From JBJELF01 sp051879015 (GTDB taxonomy: Bacteria; Bacillota; Clostridia; Lachnospirales; Lachnospiraceae), in the NCBI GenBank assembly GCA_051879015.1, contig JBJELF010000005.1, positions 1 to 64,000 on the forward strand: 64,000 nucleotides of DNA, written 5' to 3'. Position 1 is the first letter of the stretch. Each line of letters starts with the position of its first letter. Below are positions 26,281 to 34,031 of the stretch, in pieces. The position numbers were made by a program, and so were the translations under genes. Under the pieces are notes generated by a model. That model did no database searches. It was not told the origin of the DNA and worked only from the letters and a program-made list of their open reading frames with translations.

Positions 26281-27171
26281 ATGGAAAATAACAATAAAAA
26301 AGCCTGGCTCTATCTGTTACCAGCCATTCTTTTTCTCGGCGTCTTCATGATATACCCATTGATTGACGTATTTATTTATTCCTTTGAGGAAGGATACAAT
26401 TCCGCCTCCCAGACTTACTATGGAGTCGGTCTGTACAATTATTCCTATGTACTGCATGACCCCTACTTTCTTCAGGCGCTGAAAAATACTTTTATTTTAG
26501 TTATCATCACAGTTCCTTTCTCCACAGGACTTGCCCTGCTGATTTCAGTTGGATTAAGTTCCATCAAGCCACTGAGAGAGCTGTTTCAAACAATCTATTT
26601 TTTGCCCTATGTCACCAATACCTTGGCAGTTGGTCTTGTATTTATGATCTTGTTCAAAAAAACTGCTTATACCGATGGGTTAGTTAATCTGATGATCAAT
26701 TGGTTTGGCGGAAATTCCATCGACTTTATCGACGGACCTTACTGGGCAAAAATGTTTGTCCTATGCTTTTACACCATCTGGGTTGTCATGCCCTTTAAAA
26801 TTTTAATTCTGACCAGTGCTTTAGCCTCAGTTAATCAAGATTACTATAATGCAGCCCGCGTAGACGGTACTTCCAGTACAAGAATCTTTTTTAAAATTAC
26901 CATCCCGATGATTTCACCCATGATTTTTTATCTGATTATCACAGGCTTTATCGGTGCCTTCAAGGCCTACAGCGATGCGGTTGCTCTGTTTGGAACTGAC
27001 CTGAATGCATCCGAGATGAATACCATCGTCGGTTATGTCTATGACATGCTCTACGGAGACAGCGGCGGTTATCCATCCTACGCTTCTGCGGCGGCTATTA
27101 TTCTATTTTCTATTGTGCTGACCATTACCTGTATTAACCTATTAATCAGCAAAAAGCATGTTCACTACTAA
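26281..27171 (+). CDS. Sugar ABC transporter permease, MalF/UgpA type
   Basis: Integral membrane component with six predicted helices. The EAA loop, which contacts the ATPase, is visible as NAARVDGTSSTRIFFKITIPM. 297 residues from the chosen ATG, which follows GGAGATTAAT; a longer in-frame start would overlap the ATPase gene and has no ribosome site. A GCCGCC/GGCGG hairpin just upstream resembles one ahead of the next permease. Confidence 0.93.
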   Translation: MENNNKKAWLYLLPAILFLGVFMIYPLIDVFIYSFEEGYNSASQTYYGVGLYNYSYVLHDPYFLQALKNTFILVIITVPFSTGLALLISVGLSSIKPLRELFQTIYFLPYVTNTLAVGLVFMILFKKTAYTDGLVNLMINWFGGNSIDFIDGPYWAKMFVLCFYTIWVVMPFKILILTSALASVNQDYYNAARVDGTSSTRIFFKITIPMISPMIFYLIITGFIGAFKAYSDAVALFGTDLNASEMNTIVGYVYDMLYGDSGGYPSYASAAAIILFSIVLTITCINLLISKKHVHY

Positions 27172-27267
27172 AAGGGCAAATAGATTGCAAAAAATACAAT
27201 TTATGCCGCCCTACAAGGATGGCACAATGGAAATTTGTGTAAAAAAATAATAGGGAGATTAGGTAAA

Positions 27268-28155
27268 ATGATAAACGAACAAAAAAACAAACTCAGCTAT
27301 AACCAAATTGAAAAAACTGAGAAAACACGCAAAATCATGACTCATGTCATTGTCTATGCTCTGCTGATTTTGTGGGCAGTTATGGTGCTGTTTCCATTCT
27401 ACTGGATGATTCTGACTTCCGTAAAAAGCTACAGTTCCTACAATGCAGAATACATTCCCAGCTTTTTCACTCTTTCACCGACGCTGCAAAATTATGTGGA
27501 TGCCTTTACTACCGTATCCCTCGGAAAGTACTTGCTCAACACCCTCATTTTCACCGTCATCACCACGGCAATCATGATGGTTGTGATTACTCTTGCAGCC
27601 TTCGCCTTTGCCCGACTCAACTTCAGAGGAAAAAACATTGCTTTTGCTCTGTTTTTATCTCTCATGATGATACCAAATGAGCTGGTCATTATCACCAACT
27701 TTGTTACCATCACCAACTTAAATTTGAGAAACACCTTCTTAGGTCTGATTCTGCCTTCTGTCACTTCAGTTTTCTACATTTACCTGTTAAAAGAAAATTT
27801 TGAACAGATACCGGACAATCTATACTATGCTGCAAAGGTAGACGGAACCTCCGACTTAAAATATCTGCTGAAGGTCATGATTCCAATCTGTAAACCGACT
27901 ATGATTACTATTGTCATTTTAAAGGTCATTGAATGCTGGAATTCCTATGTATGGCCTCGCCTGATTACCGACGATCCCAATTATTATCTAGTCTCCAACG
28001 GCATTCAGGAAATTCGTGAAAATGGCTTCGGCCGTGAGAATATTCCAGCCATGATGGCTGCTGTAGTAGTCATCTCCCTTCCGCTGATTGTATTATTTTT
28101 GATTTTCCGCAAAAAAATTATGGCTGGTGTCTCAAGAGGAGGTACAAAGGGATGA
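27268..28155 (+). CDS. Sugar ABC transporter permease, MalG/UgpE type
   Basis: Second membrane subunit with six predicted helices and the EAA loop in YYAAKVDGTSDLKYLLKVMI. 296 residues from the ATG after GGGAGATTAGG. The last four bases overlap the start of the binding-protein gene (ATGA), indicating translational coupling. Confidence 0.93.
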   Translation: MINEQKNKLSYNQIEKTEKTRKIMTHVIVYALLILWAVMVLFPFYWMILTSVKSYSSYNAEYIPSFFTLSPTLQNYVDAFTTVSLGKYLLNTLIFTVITTAIMMVVITLAAFAFARLNFRGKNIAFALFLSLMMIPNELVIITNFVTITNLNLRNTFLGLILPSVTSVFYIYLLKENFEQIPDNLYYAAKVDGTSDLKYLLKVMIPICKPTMITIVILKVIECWNSYVWPRLITDDPNYYLVSNGIQEIRENGFGRENIPAMMAAVVVISLPLIVLFLIFRKKIMAGVSRGGTKG

Positions 28156-29813
28156 AGCACGCCAAAGAAATTATAAACATATTAACAGAAGAATACGATA
28201 ACAAAGTAAAGAAAGCCTTTCATTTGCCCAAATCAATTGGTGCAATCCTTTTGTCAGCCTTTTTTTTATTGAATTTGACTGGCTGTCACGGCTCCCAAGA
28301 AACCAATGACTTTGAAATTCCAAAGGAATTTGATACTTCAAAAAATTATGAAATTACCTTCTGGGCAAAAAATGACACCAACAAGACACAGACACAAATT
28401 TACCGAGATGCCATCGCAGATTTTCAAACTTTGTATCCTAACATCACTGTCAACCTGCGTCTATACACCGACTACAGCAAAATTTATAACGATGTCATCA
28501 CCAACATTGCCACCAACACCACCCCCAATGTCTGCATTACCTACCCGGACCATATTGCCACCTATCTTACGGGAAACAATATTGTGGTTCCCTTGGAAGA
28601 TTTGTTTGCTGATGCCAACTATGGACTTGGAGGCAGTGAACTTCGCTTTGATTCTCCCCTTTTGGAAGAAATCATTCCTCAATTTCTCGAGGAATGTCAG
28701 TTTCAGGACCATTACTATGCGGTTCCTTTCATGCGCTCTACCGAGGCCTGCTATGTCAACAAAACTTATGTAGAAGCTTTGGGCTACACTCTGCCTGATG
28801 TACTCACCTGGGACTTCATCTGGGAGGTCTCAGAATCAGCTACCGCTAAATCGGAAGACGGCACGTACCTGATCAATCATCAAAATGTCATGATTCCATT
28901 TATCTACAAGTCCACTGACAATATGATGATTCAAATGCTAAAACAGCGTGATGCTGGCTATTCCACTGACACTGGTGAAATTTTATTGTTTAATGATGTC
29001 ACTACTGATTTGTTATATACCATCGCTGAACATGCTGCAACAGGAGCTTTTTCCACCTTTAAAATTTCCAGCTACCCTGCCAATTTTCTGAATGCAGGTC
29101 AATGTATCTTTGCCATTGACTCTACCGCAGGCGCCACCTGGATGGGTACCAACGCTCCCCTCTCCGACATCAGCGAGGAAGCCCTCGTGGATTTTGAGAC
29201 GGAAGTCATGATGATTCCTCAGTTTGATACACAAAATCCTCAAATGATTTCTCAAGGTCCTTCCATCTGTATTTTTAATAAAGAAGATTCTCAGGAGGTT
29301 CTCGCTTCCTGGCTGTTCACTCAATATTTACTCACAAACAAAGTTCAGATTGCCTACGCCGAGACAGAGGGGTATGTGCCCGTCACCTCCAAAGCACAAA
29401 CCTCAGATGAGTATCAGGATTACTTATCTCGATGCGGAGAGGATAACGAAACTTATTATGACGTAAAAATCAAAGCATCTCAATTGTTGCTGGAGCATGT
29501 AAACAACACCTTTGTCACCTCCGTCTTCAATGGCTCCACCTCGCTGCGTGATGCGGCAGGTCAGCTTATTGAAAATGTAACAAAATCTGTCCGACGAAAA
29601 GAGACTGTGGATGAAGCTTATATCAAAAAATTATACAATGATGTTTCTTCCCTATACCGCCTTGACCAAATCAATACAGATATCTCTGGAAAAACCGATT
29701 TAGGTCCACTGCCACTCACTTCTATCATTTTGCTGGCCGTTTTAGGCGGCACATGGATTTTGATTGGTTTGTATATCTTGTTTGGTGTGTTCAAAAAAAA
29801 TAGACCTAAATAA
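28152..29813 (+). CDS. Sugar-binding lipoprotein of the ABC importer, with extra C-terminal membrane anchor
   Basis: Family 1 extracellular solute-binding protein capturing the substrate for the importer. A signal peptide ends in a lipobox (LLNLTGC, Cys about residue 44) after an unusually long, charged N-region of about 28 residues. The mature domain starts YEITFWAKNDTN, typical of the UgpB/MalE-like cluster. 553 residues is about 100 longer than usual. The extra part includes a C-terminal helix (about residues 520-546, followed by KKNRPK), so the protein would be tethered at both ends. It is the last gene of the operon. Substrate not determinable; sugars or glycerol phosphate are both possible. 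Confidence 0.88.
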   Translation: MKHAKEIINILTEEYDNKVKKAFHLPKSIGAILLSAFFLLNLTGCHGSQETNDFEIPKEFDTSKNYEITFWAKNDTNKTQTQIYRDAIADFQTLYPNITVNLRLYTDYSKIYNDVITNIATNTTPNVCITYPDHIATYLTGNNIVVPLEDLFADANYGLGGSELRFDSPLLEEIIPQFLEECQFQDHYYAVPFMRSTEACYVNKTYVEALGYTLPDVLTWDFIWEVSESATAKSEDGTYLINHQNVMIPFIYKSTDNMMIQMLKQRDAGYSTDTGEILLFNDVTTDLLYTIAEHAATGAFSTFKISSYPANFLNAGQCIFAIDSTAGATWMGTNAPLSDISEEALVDFETEVMMIPQFDTQNPQMISQGPSICIFNKEDSQEVLASWLFTQYLLTNKVQIAYAETEGYVPVTSKAQTSDEYQDYLSRCGEDNETYYDVKIKASQLLLEHVNNTFVTSVFNGSTSLRDAAGQLIENVTKSVRRKETVDEAYIKKLYNDVSSLYRLDQINTDISGKTDLGPLPLTSIILLAVLGGTWILIGLYILFGVFKKNRPK

Positions 29814-29826
29814 GGCAGAATCACCA

Positions 29827-29854
29827 TTGAATTATCACAATTTTTGCGTATAAT
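29827..29854 (+). promoter_or_regulatory. Promoter of the OB-like lipoprotein gene
   Basis: -35 TTGAAT (29827-29832), 16-base spacer, -10 TATAAT (29849-29854), about 70 bases upstream of the start codon. Confidence 0.6.
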
Positions 29855-29928
29855 TAAAACTGACTTTTAGCATTTCAACTAAATACCGCTTAAATGTCAA
29901 ATATTTTATGAAAAGAGGATGTATTATT

Positions 29929-30774
29929 ATGAAAAACATGAAGAGAATGTTAGTACTTTCTATGGCTCTCTCCCTCTCTTTAACAGCTTTTGGCTGCTCA
30001 AAAGATGACAGCAACACTACTTCCGCTGCTGACACTTCTGCCGCTGATACCACAGCTGATACTTCCGCTGCTGATACAGAAGCAATTGACACGGATGCCG
30101 CTGATACTTCTGCTTCTGATGAAGCTGGCGATGTCATGAGCTATGCCGAGTATATTGCAGCAGATTTGGATACGCAGGTTGTTGTAGAGACCTATGTTCA
30201 GGCAAAACAGTCTTGGTGGAACGACACAGCTACTCTTTACACTCAGGATGAAGATGGCGCATACTTTATTTACAACATCGCTTGCTCCGAGGAAGATTAT
30301 GAGAAGTTAGTTCCAGGAACCAAGATTAAGGTAACTGGATACAAGTCTGAGTGGTCTGGCGAAGTTGAGATTATCGATGGAACTTTTGAAATTGAGGAAG
30401 GCAGCTACATCGCAGAGGCAACAGATGTAACTTCTCTGCTTGGCAGTGACGAGCTTGTTGATTATCAAAACCAGTTTGTTACCTTCAAAGGTATGACGGT
30501 GGAAGCTGCTGGTCAGGATGCTGACGGAAATGATGTAGCATTTCTTTACAACTGGGATGGCTCTGGTGAGGACGGAAGTGATTTGTACTTCAATGTTTCT
30601 CTTGACGGACAGACCTATACCTTCACAGTTGAATCTTATCTGTGTGACAACACCACTGATGTGTACGCTGCTGTAAAAGAGCTACAGATTGGTGATGTAA
30701 TCGATATGGAAGGTTTCCTCTACTGGTATGAGGGTGTTAATCCACATATCACCTCCGTAACAAAAGCCGAGTAA
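29929..30774 (+). CDS. Secreted lipoprotein with Ala/Asp/Thr-rich linker and two OB-like repeats
   Basis: 281 residues from the ATG at 29929, chosen because AGAGGATG lies ahead of it. Signal peptide and lipobox (LTAFGC, Cys about 23) are followed by a low-complexity linker of Ala-Asp-Thr/Ser repeats (about residues 33-65) that spaces the domain from the membrane. Two related beta-rich units follow: one around YVQAKQSWWNDTATLYTQD and GTKIKVTGYK, the second around FVTFKGMTVEA and GDVIDMEGFLYWYEG. This resembles OB-fold DUF-type surface lipoproteins. Function unknown; it may be an accessory of the adjacent importer. It has its own promoter and terminator. Confidence 0.8.
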   Translation: MKNMKRMLVLSMALSLSLTAFGCSKDDSNTTSAADTSAADTTADTSAADTEAIDTDAADTSASDEAGDVMSYAEYIAADLDTQVVVETYVQAKQSWWNDTATLYTQDEDGAYFIYNIACSEEDYEKLVPGTKIKVTGYKSEWSGEVEIIDGTFEIEEGSYIAEATDVTSLLGSDELVDYQNQFVTFKGMTVEAAGQDADGNDVAFLYNWDGSGEDGSDLYFNVSLDGQTYTFTVESYLCDNTTDVYAAVKELQIGDVIDMEGFLYWYEGVNPHITSVTKAE

Positions 30775-30780
30775 TCCATC

Positions 30781-30814
30781 GATGGGTCAAAAGACATTTT
30801 AACCCCGATATCAT
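30781..30814. repeat. Dispersed palindromic element, copy E
   Basis: GATGGGTCAAAAGACATTTTAACCC core with a G-U pair in the stem, ending GATATCAT. It begins seven bases after the lipoprotein stop codon. Confidence 0.7.
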
Positions 30815-30826
30815 TAAAATTACACT

Positions 30827-30873
30827 AAAAAAGGATAGCTTATTTCACGAATGAAGTGAACTATCCTTTTTTT
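30827..30873. terminator. Bidirectional terminator
   Basis: GGATAG/CTATCC stem with an inner TTTCAC/GTGAA pair, preceded by six A and followed by seven T. It serves both the lipoprotein gene (plus) and the convergent gene at 30893 (minus). Confidence 0.85.
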
Positions 30874-30892
30874 ATTAAAAAATATTTACAGA

Positions 30893-31195
30893 TTAAAAAT
30901 GGGTCAAAAAATAATTTTTTTCTTCTTCCCAGCGAGCACTCTGCTGCACAAACTGTTCATTCATCCATTCGACCGCCATATCCACTCCCTCTTTTGTAAA
31001 TTCAAAGAGCTTCCTTTCTTTTTTCTCATCGGGTGTCTTATCGTAAATAAAGGGACCTGGCCAAATCACTGCTTCAAGTTTGCTTGTATCCTCTACTTCT
31101 TTCTTGTGAAGCAGATAGTGCATCCCCTCACAGCTCCCCGTGAATCTACTCTTTTTGAGGAAATTTATATTCATTACATCTTGTCTATCAATCAT
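30893..31195 (-). CDS. Hypothetical protein, 100 residues
   Basis: Small soluble protein, unrecognised. It begins MIDRQDVMNINFLKKSRFTG and contains GMHYLLHKKE, EAVIWPGPFIYDKTPDEKK and a C-terminal amphipathic helix ending in VDMAVEWMNEQF. The residue pattern looks like a real folded domain rather than a chance frame. AGAGAG precedes the ATG. It is downstream of the AEC carrier on the same strand and ends at the bidirectional terminator. No catalytic motif is visible. Confidence 0.7.
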   Translation of the reverse strand: MIDRQDVMNINFLKKSRFTGSCEGMHYLLHKKEVEDTSKLEAVIWPGPFIYDKTPDEKKERKLFEFTKEGVDMAVEWMNEQFVQQSARWEEEKNYFLTHF

Positions 31196-31233
31196 AACAT
31201 ATCACTCTCTCATTCTAAAGCTGATTGTTCCTC

Positions 31234-32160
31234 TTACAACAATATGCTGACCATGACAGGAATTGTAACAACGGAAAGTACCGTCGTCACCATAATGTTT
31301 CTCGTCACGATTTTTGCATTGGCATTGTACTGCAATGCCTGCATCAAAACCAGCGATGCCACCGGCATTGCATATGTAACCACAATAATTCCCTTAAATA
31401 ATTCTGGTACCTTCAGCAGATTGCAAACTACAGCTGCCACAATTGGAAGCACTACCAGACGAATCAATGCAAATCCGTAACAACGAAGATCCTTGACAGA
31501 CTCTGCTAGTGGATAAACTGCAATTGCCGCTCCTAAGGAGAGCATTGACAGGGGAGATGTGATGCCGCCCACCATGTCCACCGTATCTTTCACCACACCT
31601 GTAATTGGTATTTGCAGCAAATAGATTAAGAGGGCACAAATGGTCAGAATCATACCTGGATTAATCATTTTCTTGACCTGTTCTTTCCAGTCAAATCTTC
31701 CTCCTTTGCCCGCTGTCATTCGCATCACCGCATAGGAATAAATGAAAATATTAAAAGAAAAGTTAAACATTGCACAGTAAAAGATTGCCTGGGTGCCAAA
31801 CAATGCTTCGACTACTGGATAACCCATAAAAGCATTGTTAGAAAACACCATCATACATTCATAGGCAGGACGATCTTCCTTCGGAAAAGGCAATATTTTT
31901 AATAATAACCATCCCAAAATCATAACTGCTACATAAGCCACAAAACCTGCTGCCAACAGCAGTAAAACTGTTTCCCGATTGTCATTTTCTGCACTGGCAA
32001 TGGATGACACAATCAGCATTGGTGCTGTTACATTGACAATTAGTTTGGAAATCTTTTTGTTGGTCGCTTGATCCAAAATATCGGTTTTATTGAGTACATA
32101 TCCAATCACCAAAATAATAAATAGCTTTAACATCACTTGAAATGTTACTTGTATGTCCAT
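31234..32160 (-). CDS. AEC family transporter (auxin-efflux-carrier-like permease)
   Basis: 308-residue membrane carrier with about ten hydrophobic segments arranged as two five-helix halves, typical of the AEC/BART superfamily. Bacterial members move small organic acids such as malate; the substrate here is unknown. Visible family features include the cytosolic KKISKLIVNVTAPMLI region and the SNNAFMGYPVVEALFG motif. The start at 32160 is preceded by GGAGGAAGTT; a longer frame would overlap the cardiolipin synthase stop. It follows cls on the same strand. Confidence 0.9.
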   Translation of the reverse strand: MDIQVTFQVMLKLFIILVIGYVLNKTDILDQATNKKISKLIVNVTAPMLIVSSIASAENDNRETVLLLLAAGFVAYVAVMILGWLLLKILPFPKEDRPAYECMMVFSNNAFMGYPVVEALFGTQAIFYCAMFNFSFNIFIYSYAVMRMTAGKGGRFDWKEQVKKMINPGMILTICALLIYLLQIPITGVVKDTVDMVGGITSPLSMLSLGAAIAVYPLAESVKDLRCYGFALIRLVVLPIVAAVVCNLLKVPELFKGIIVVTYAMPVASLVLMQALQYNANAKIVTRNIMVTTVLSVVTIPVMVSILL

Positions 32161-32174
32161 AACTTCCTCCAATA

Positions 32175-33758
32175 CTACATCAATGGGGCTACAATCTTTA
32201 AAATGTGGCTCATTACTTTTTCTTTCCACGACTCATTTTTACAATCCTCCAATGTATAACGAATACATTGTTCCTTTGTCTTCTGGAAGTCTTCCTCAAT
32301 ATGCTGAATTTCTTTCATACCATACAAAAAAGCAGCACATTCAAAATGAAGATATAAACTTCGATAATCAAAGTTAATCGTCCCCACTACTGCACTCTTA
32401 TCATCACACACTACCACTTTTGCATGAACAAAACCAGGTGTATACTCGTAAATTTTTACTCCAGCGCGAATCAACTGCGGATAATGACCATGAGCCAGCG
32501 CAAAAGCCGTCTTTTTATCTGGAATATGCGGCAAAATAATAGAGACATCTACCCCTCGCTTTGCTGCATAAGTCAGTGCATGAATCATCGACTCATCCAA
32601 AATTAAATATGGAGTCATGATATGCACATAATGAACTGCTCTGGCAATCATGTCGATATACACATTCTCGCCCACATTCTCCTTGTCAAGAGGACTGTCA
32701 CTGTAAGGAATAACAAAGCCATCGCTTTCCACTGCTGTACTTCCGATATCATCCAGATACAGATTGAAATCTTCTAATTTATGGTTCACATCCCACATTT
32801 GTAAAAACATCATAGTAAAACTTCTGACAGCATCTCCCTCGAGACGAATTGCCGTGTCTTTCCAATGCCCAAAACGCTTCTTTCGATTGATATATTCGTC
32901 TGCCAAATTAACACCGCCCGTATAGGCTACCTGACCATCCACTACTAGAATCTTTCTGTGATCCCGATTATTATAACTAGTGGAAAACACAGGATAGATT
33001 GGCGAAAAAACCTTACAATCAATCCCCAACGCTCGAATCTTGTTTGGATAGTTGTAGGGAAGATTAAATAATGAACAAGTACCATCATACATTAAACGGA
33101 CTTCCACACCTTCTCGCACCTTTTCCTGCAGCAGATTGAGAATTTTACCCAGCATATATCCTTCCGAAACAATAAAAAATTCCAAAAAAATAAATTTTTT
33201 TGCTTTTTTCAAATCCTCGAACATAGCCTCAAACATATCTTCTCCTAAAGGATAATATGTGACCTGCGTATTTTTATAGACTGGAAATCCACCTTTCTTT
33301 CGCAGATAACTTGCCAGACCAGCATACTCCGGAGCCAGCTTTGCAAACTCCACTTTCGTTTTCGGTTCCTGGTAGGCAAATTCTTCACTTTCCTTTAAAA
33401 TCTCCTGTAAACGCGCGTTTAAGATTCGATTGCCCACTTCAAACCGAGTCAATAAAAACATAGGCAGTCCAATGACAGGAACTCCTAAAATCAAGATAAC
33501 CCAGGACAGCTGCATCTCTGCAATCATATTATTGTTGATAACATATTGGATTACCAGAATCAATGCAATCAAATAGATACTATACAAATAAGGCAGATAT
33601 TGCTGCAGCCAATTGAATATACCAATCAACACCAATAACTGAATGACAAATAAAACTAATATGATAGTTGTTCGACCAAAGACAATTCGCAGCAATCCGC
33701 GTTTTCCTTTATCTAAAATTAGTACTTTTTCTTCATCAAATTCTCTTTTTCGACTCAT
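32175..33758 (-). CDS. cls: Cardiolipin synthase
   Basis: Membrane phospholipase-D-superfamily enzyme joining two phosphatidylglycerol molecules. Two or three N-terminal hydrophobic segments (residues 28-105) precede two PLD domains. The first HKD motif is HRKILVVDG with GGVNLAD, the second HAKVVVCDD with GTINFDYRS. 527 residues, slightly longer than the 480-500 norm because of the N-terminal part. GGAGGATATC precedes the ATG. It is transcribed divergently from the ParB-like/BMP gene. Confidence 0.95.
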   Translation of the reverse strand: MSRKREFDEEKVLILDKGKRGLLRIVFGRTTIILVLFVIQLLVLIGIFNWLQQYLPYLYSIYLIALILVIQYVINNNMIAEMQLSWVILILGVPVIGLPMFLLTRFEVGNRILNARLQEILKESEEFAYQEPKTKVEFAKLAPEYAGLASYLRKKGGFPVYKNTQVTYYPLGEDMFEAMFEDLKKAKKFIFLEFFIVSEGYMLGKILNLLQEKVREGVEVRLMYDGTCSLFNLPYNYPNKIRALGIDCKVFSPIYPVFSTSYNNRDHRKILVVDGQVAYTGGVNLADEYINRKKRFGHWKDTAIRLEGDAVRSFTMMFLQMWDVNHKLEDFNLYLDDIGSTAVESDGFVIPYSDSPLDKENVGENVYIDMIARAVHYVHIMTPYLILDESMIHALTYAAKRGVDVSIILPHIPDKKTAFALAHGHYPQLIRAGVKIYEYTPGFVHAKVVVCDDKSAVVGTINFDYRSLYLHFECAAFLYGMKEIQHIEEDFQKTKEQCIRYTLEDCKNESWKEKVMSHILKIVAPLM

Positions 33759-33784
33759 GATATCCTCCGTTCTAATTTACTTCT

Positions 33785-33813
33785 ACTTTATCAGTATGCC
33801 TCTTTTCTGTCAA
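33785..33813 (-). promoter_or_regulatory. Promoter of cls
   Basis: Minus strand: -35 TTGACA (33808-33813), 17-base spacer, weak -10 TAAAGT (33785-33790), close to the cls start. Confidence 0.6.
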
Positions 33814-33943
33814 TGCCTCATTTTTAATCTTATGGGTAAAATTTTTTCTCTCAAAATTTAGTTTCTTCGTGAAACATTTTTATTTCTGTTATGTTCTCCT
33901 ATATTTTTTTCTCTCTCCGTTTTTTTTTCGTCTGCTTTTTCCA

Positions 33944-33973
33944 TTGACAATTCTACTATTTTTTCAGTATACT
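33944..33973 (+). promoter_or_regulatory. Promoter of the ParB-like/BMP fusion gene
   Basis: -35 TTGACA (33944-33949), 18-base spacer, -10 TATACT (33968-33973). Confidence 0.8.
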
Positions 33974-34031
33974 CATATAGAATCATGAAACTTTATGTTT
34001 CTATTCCGATTTTTTATAAGGAGGATTCGTT

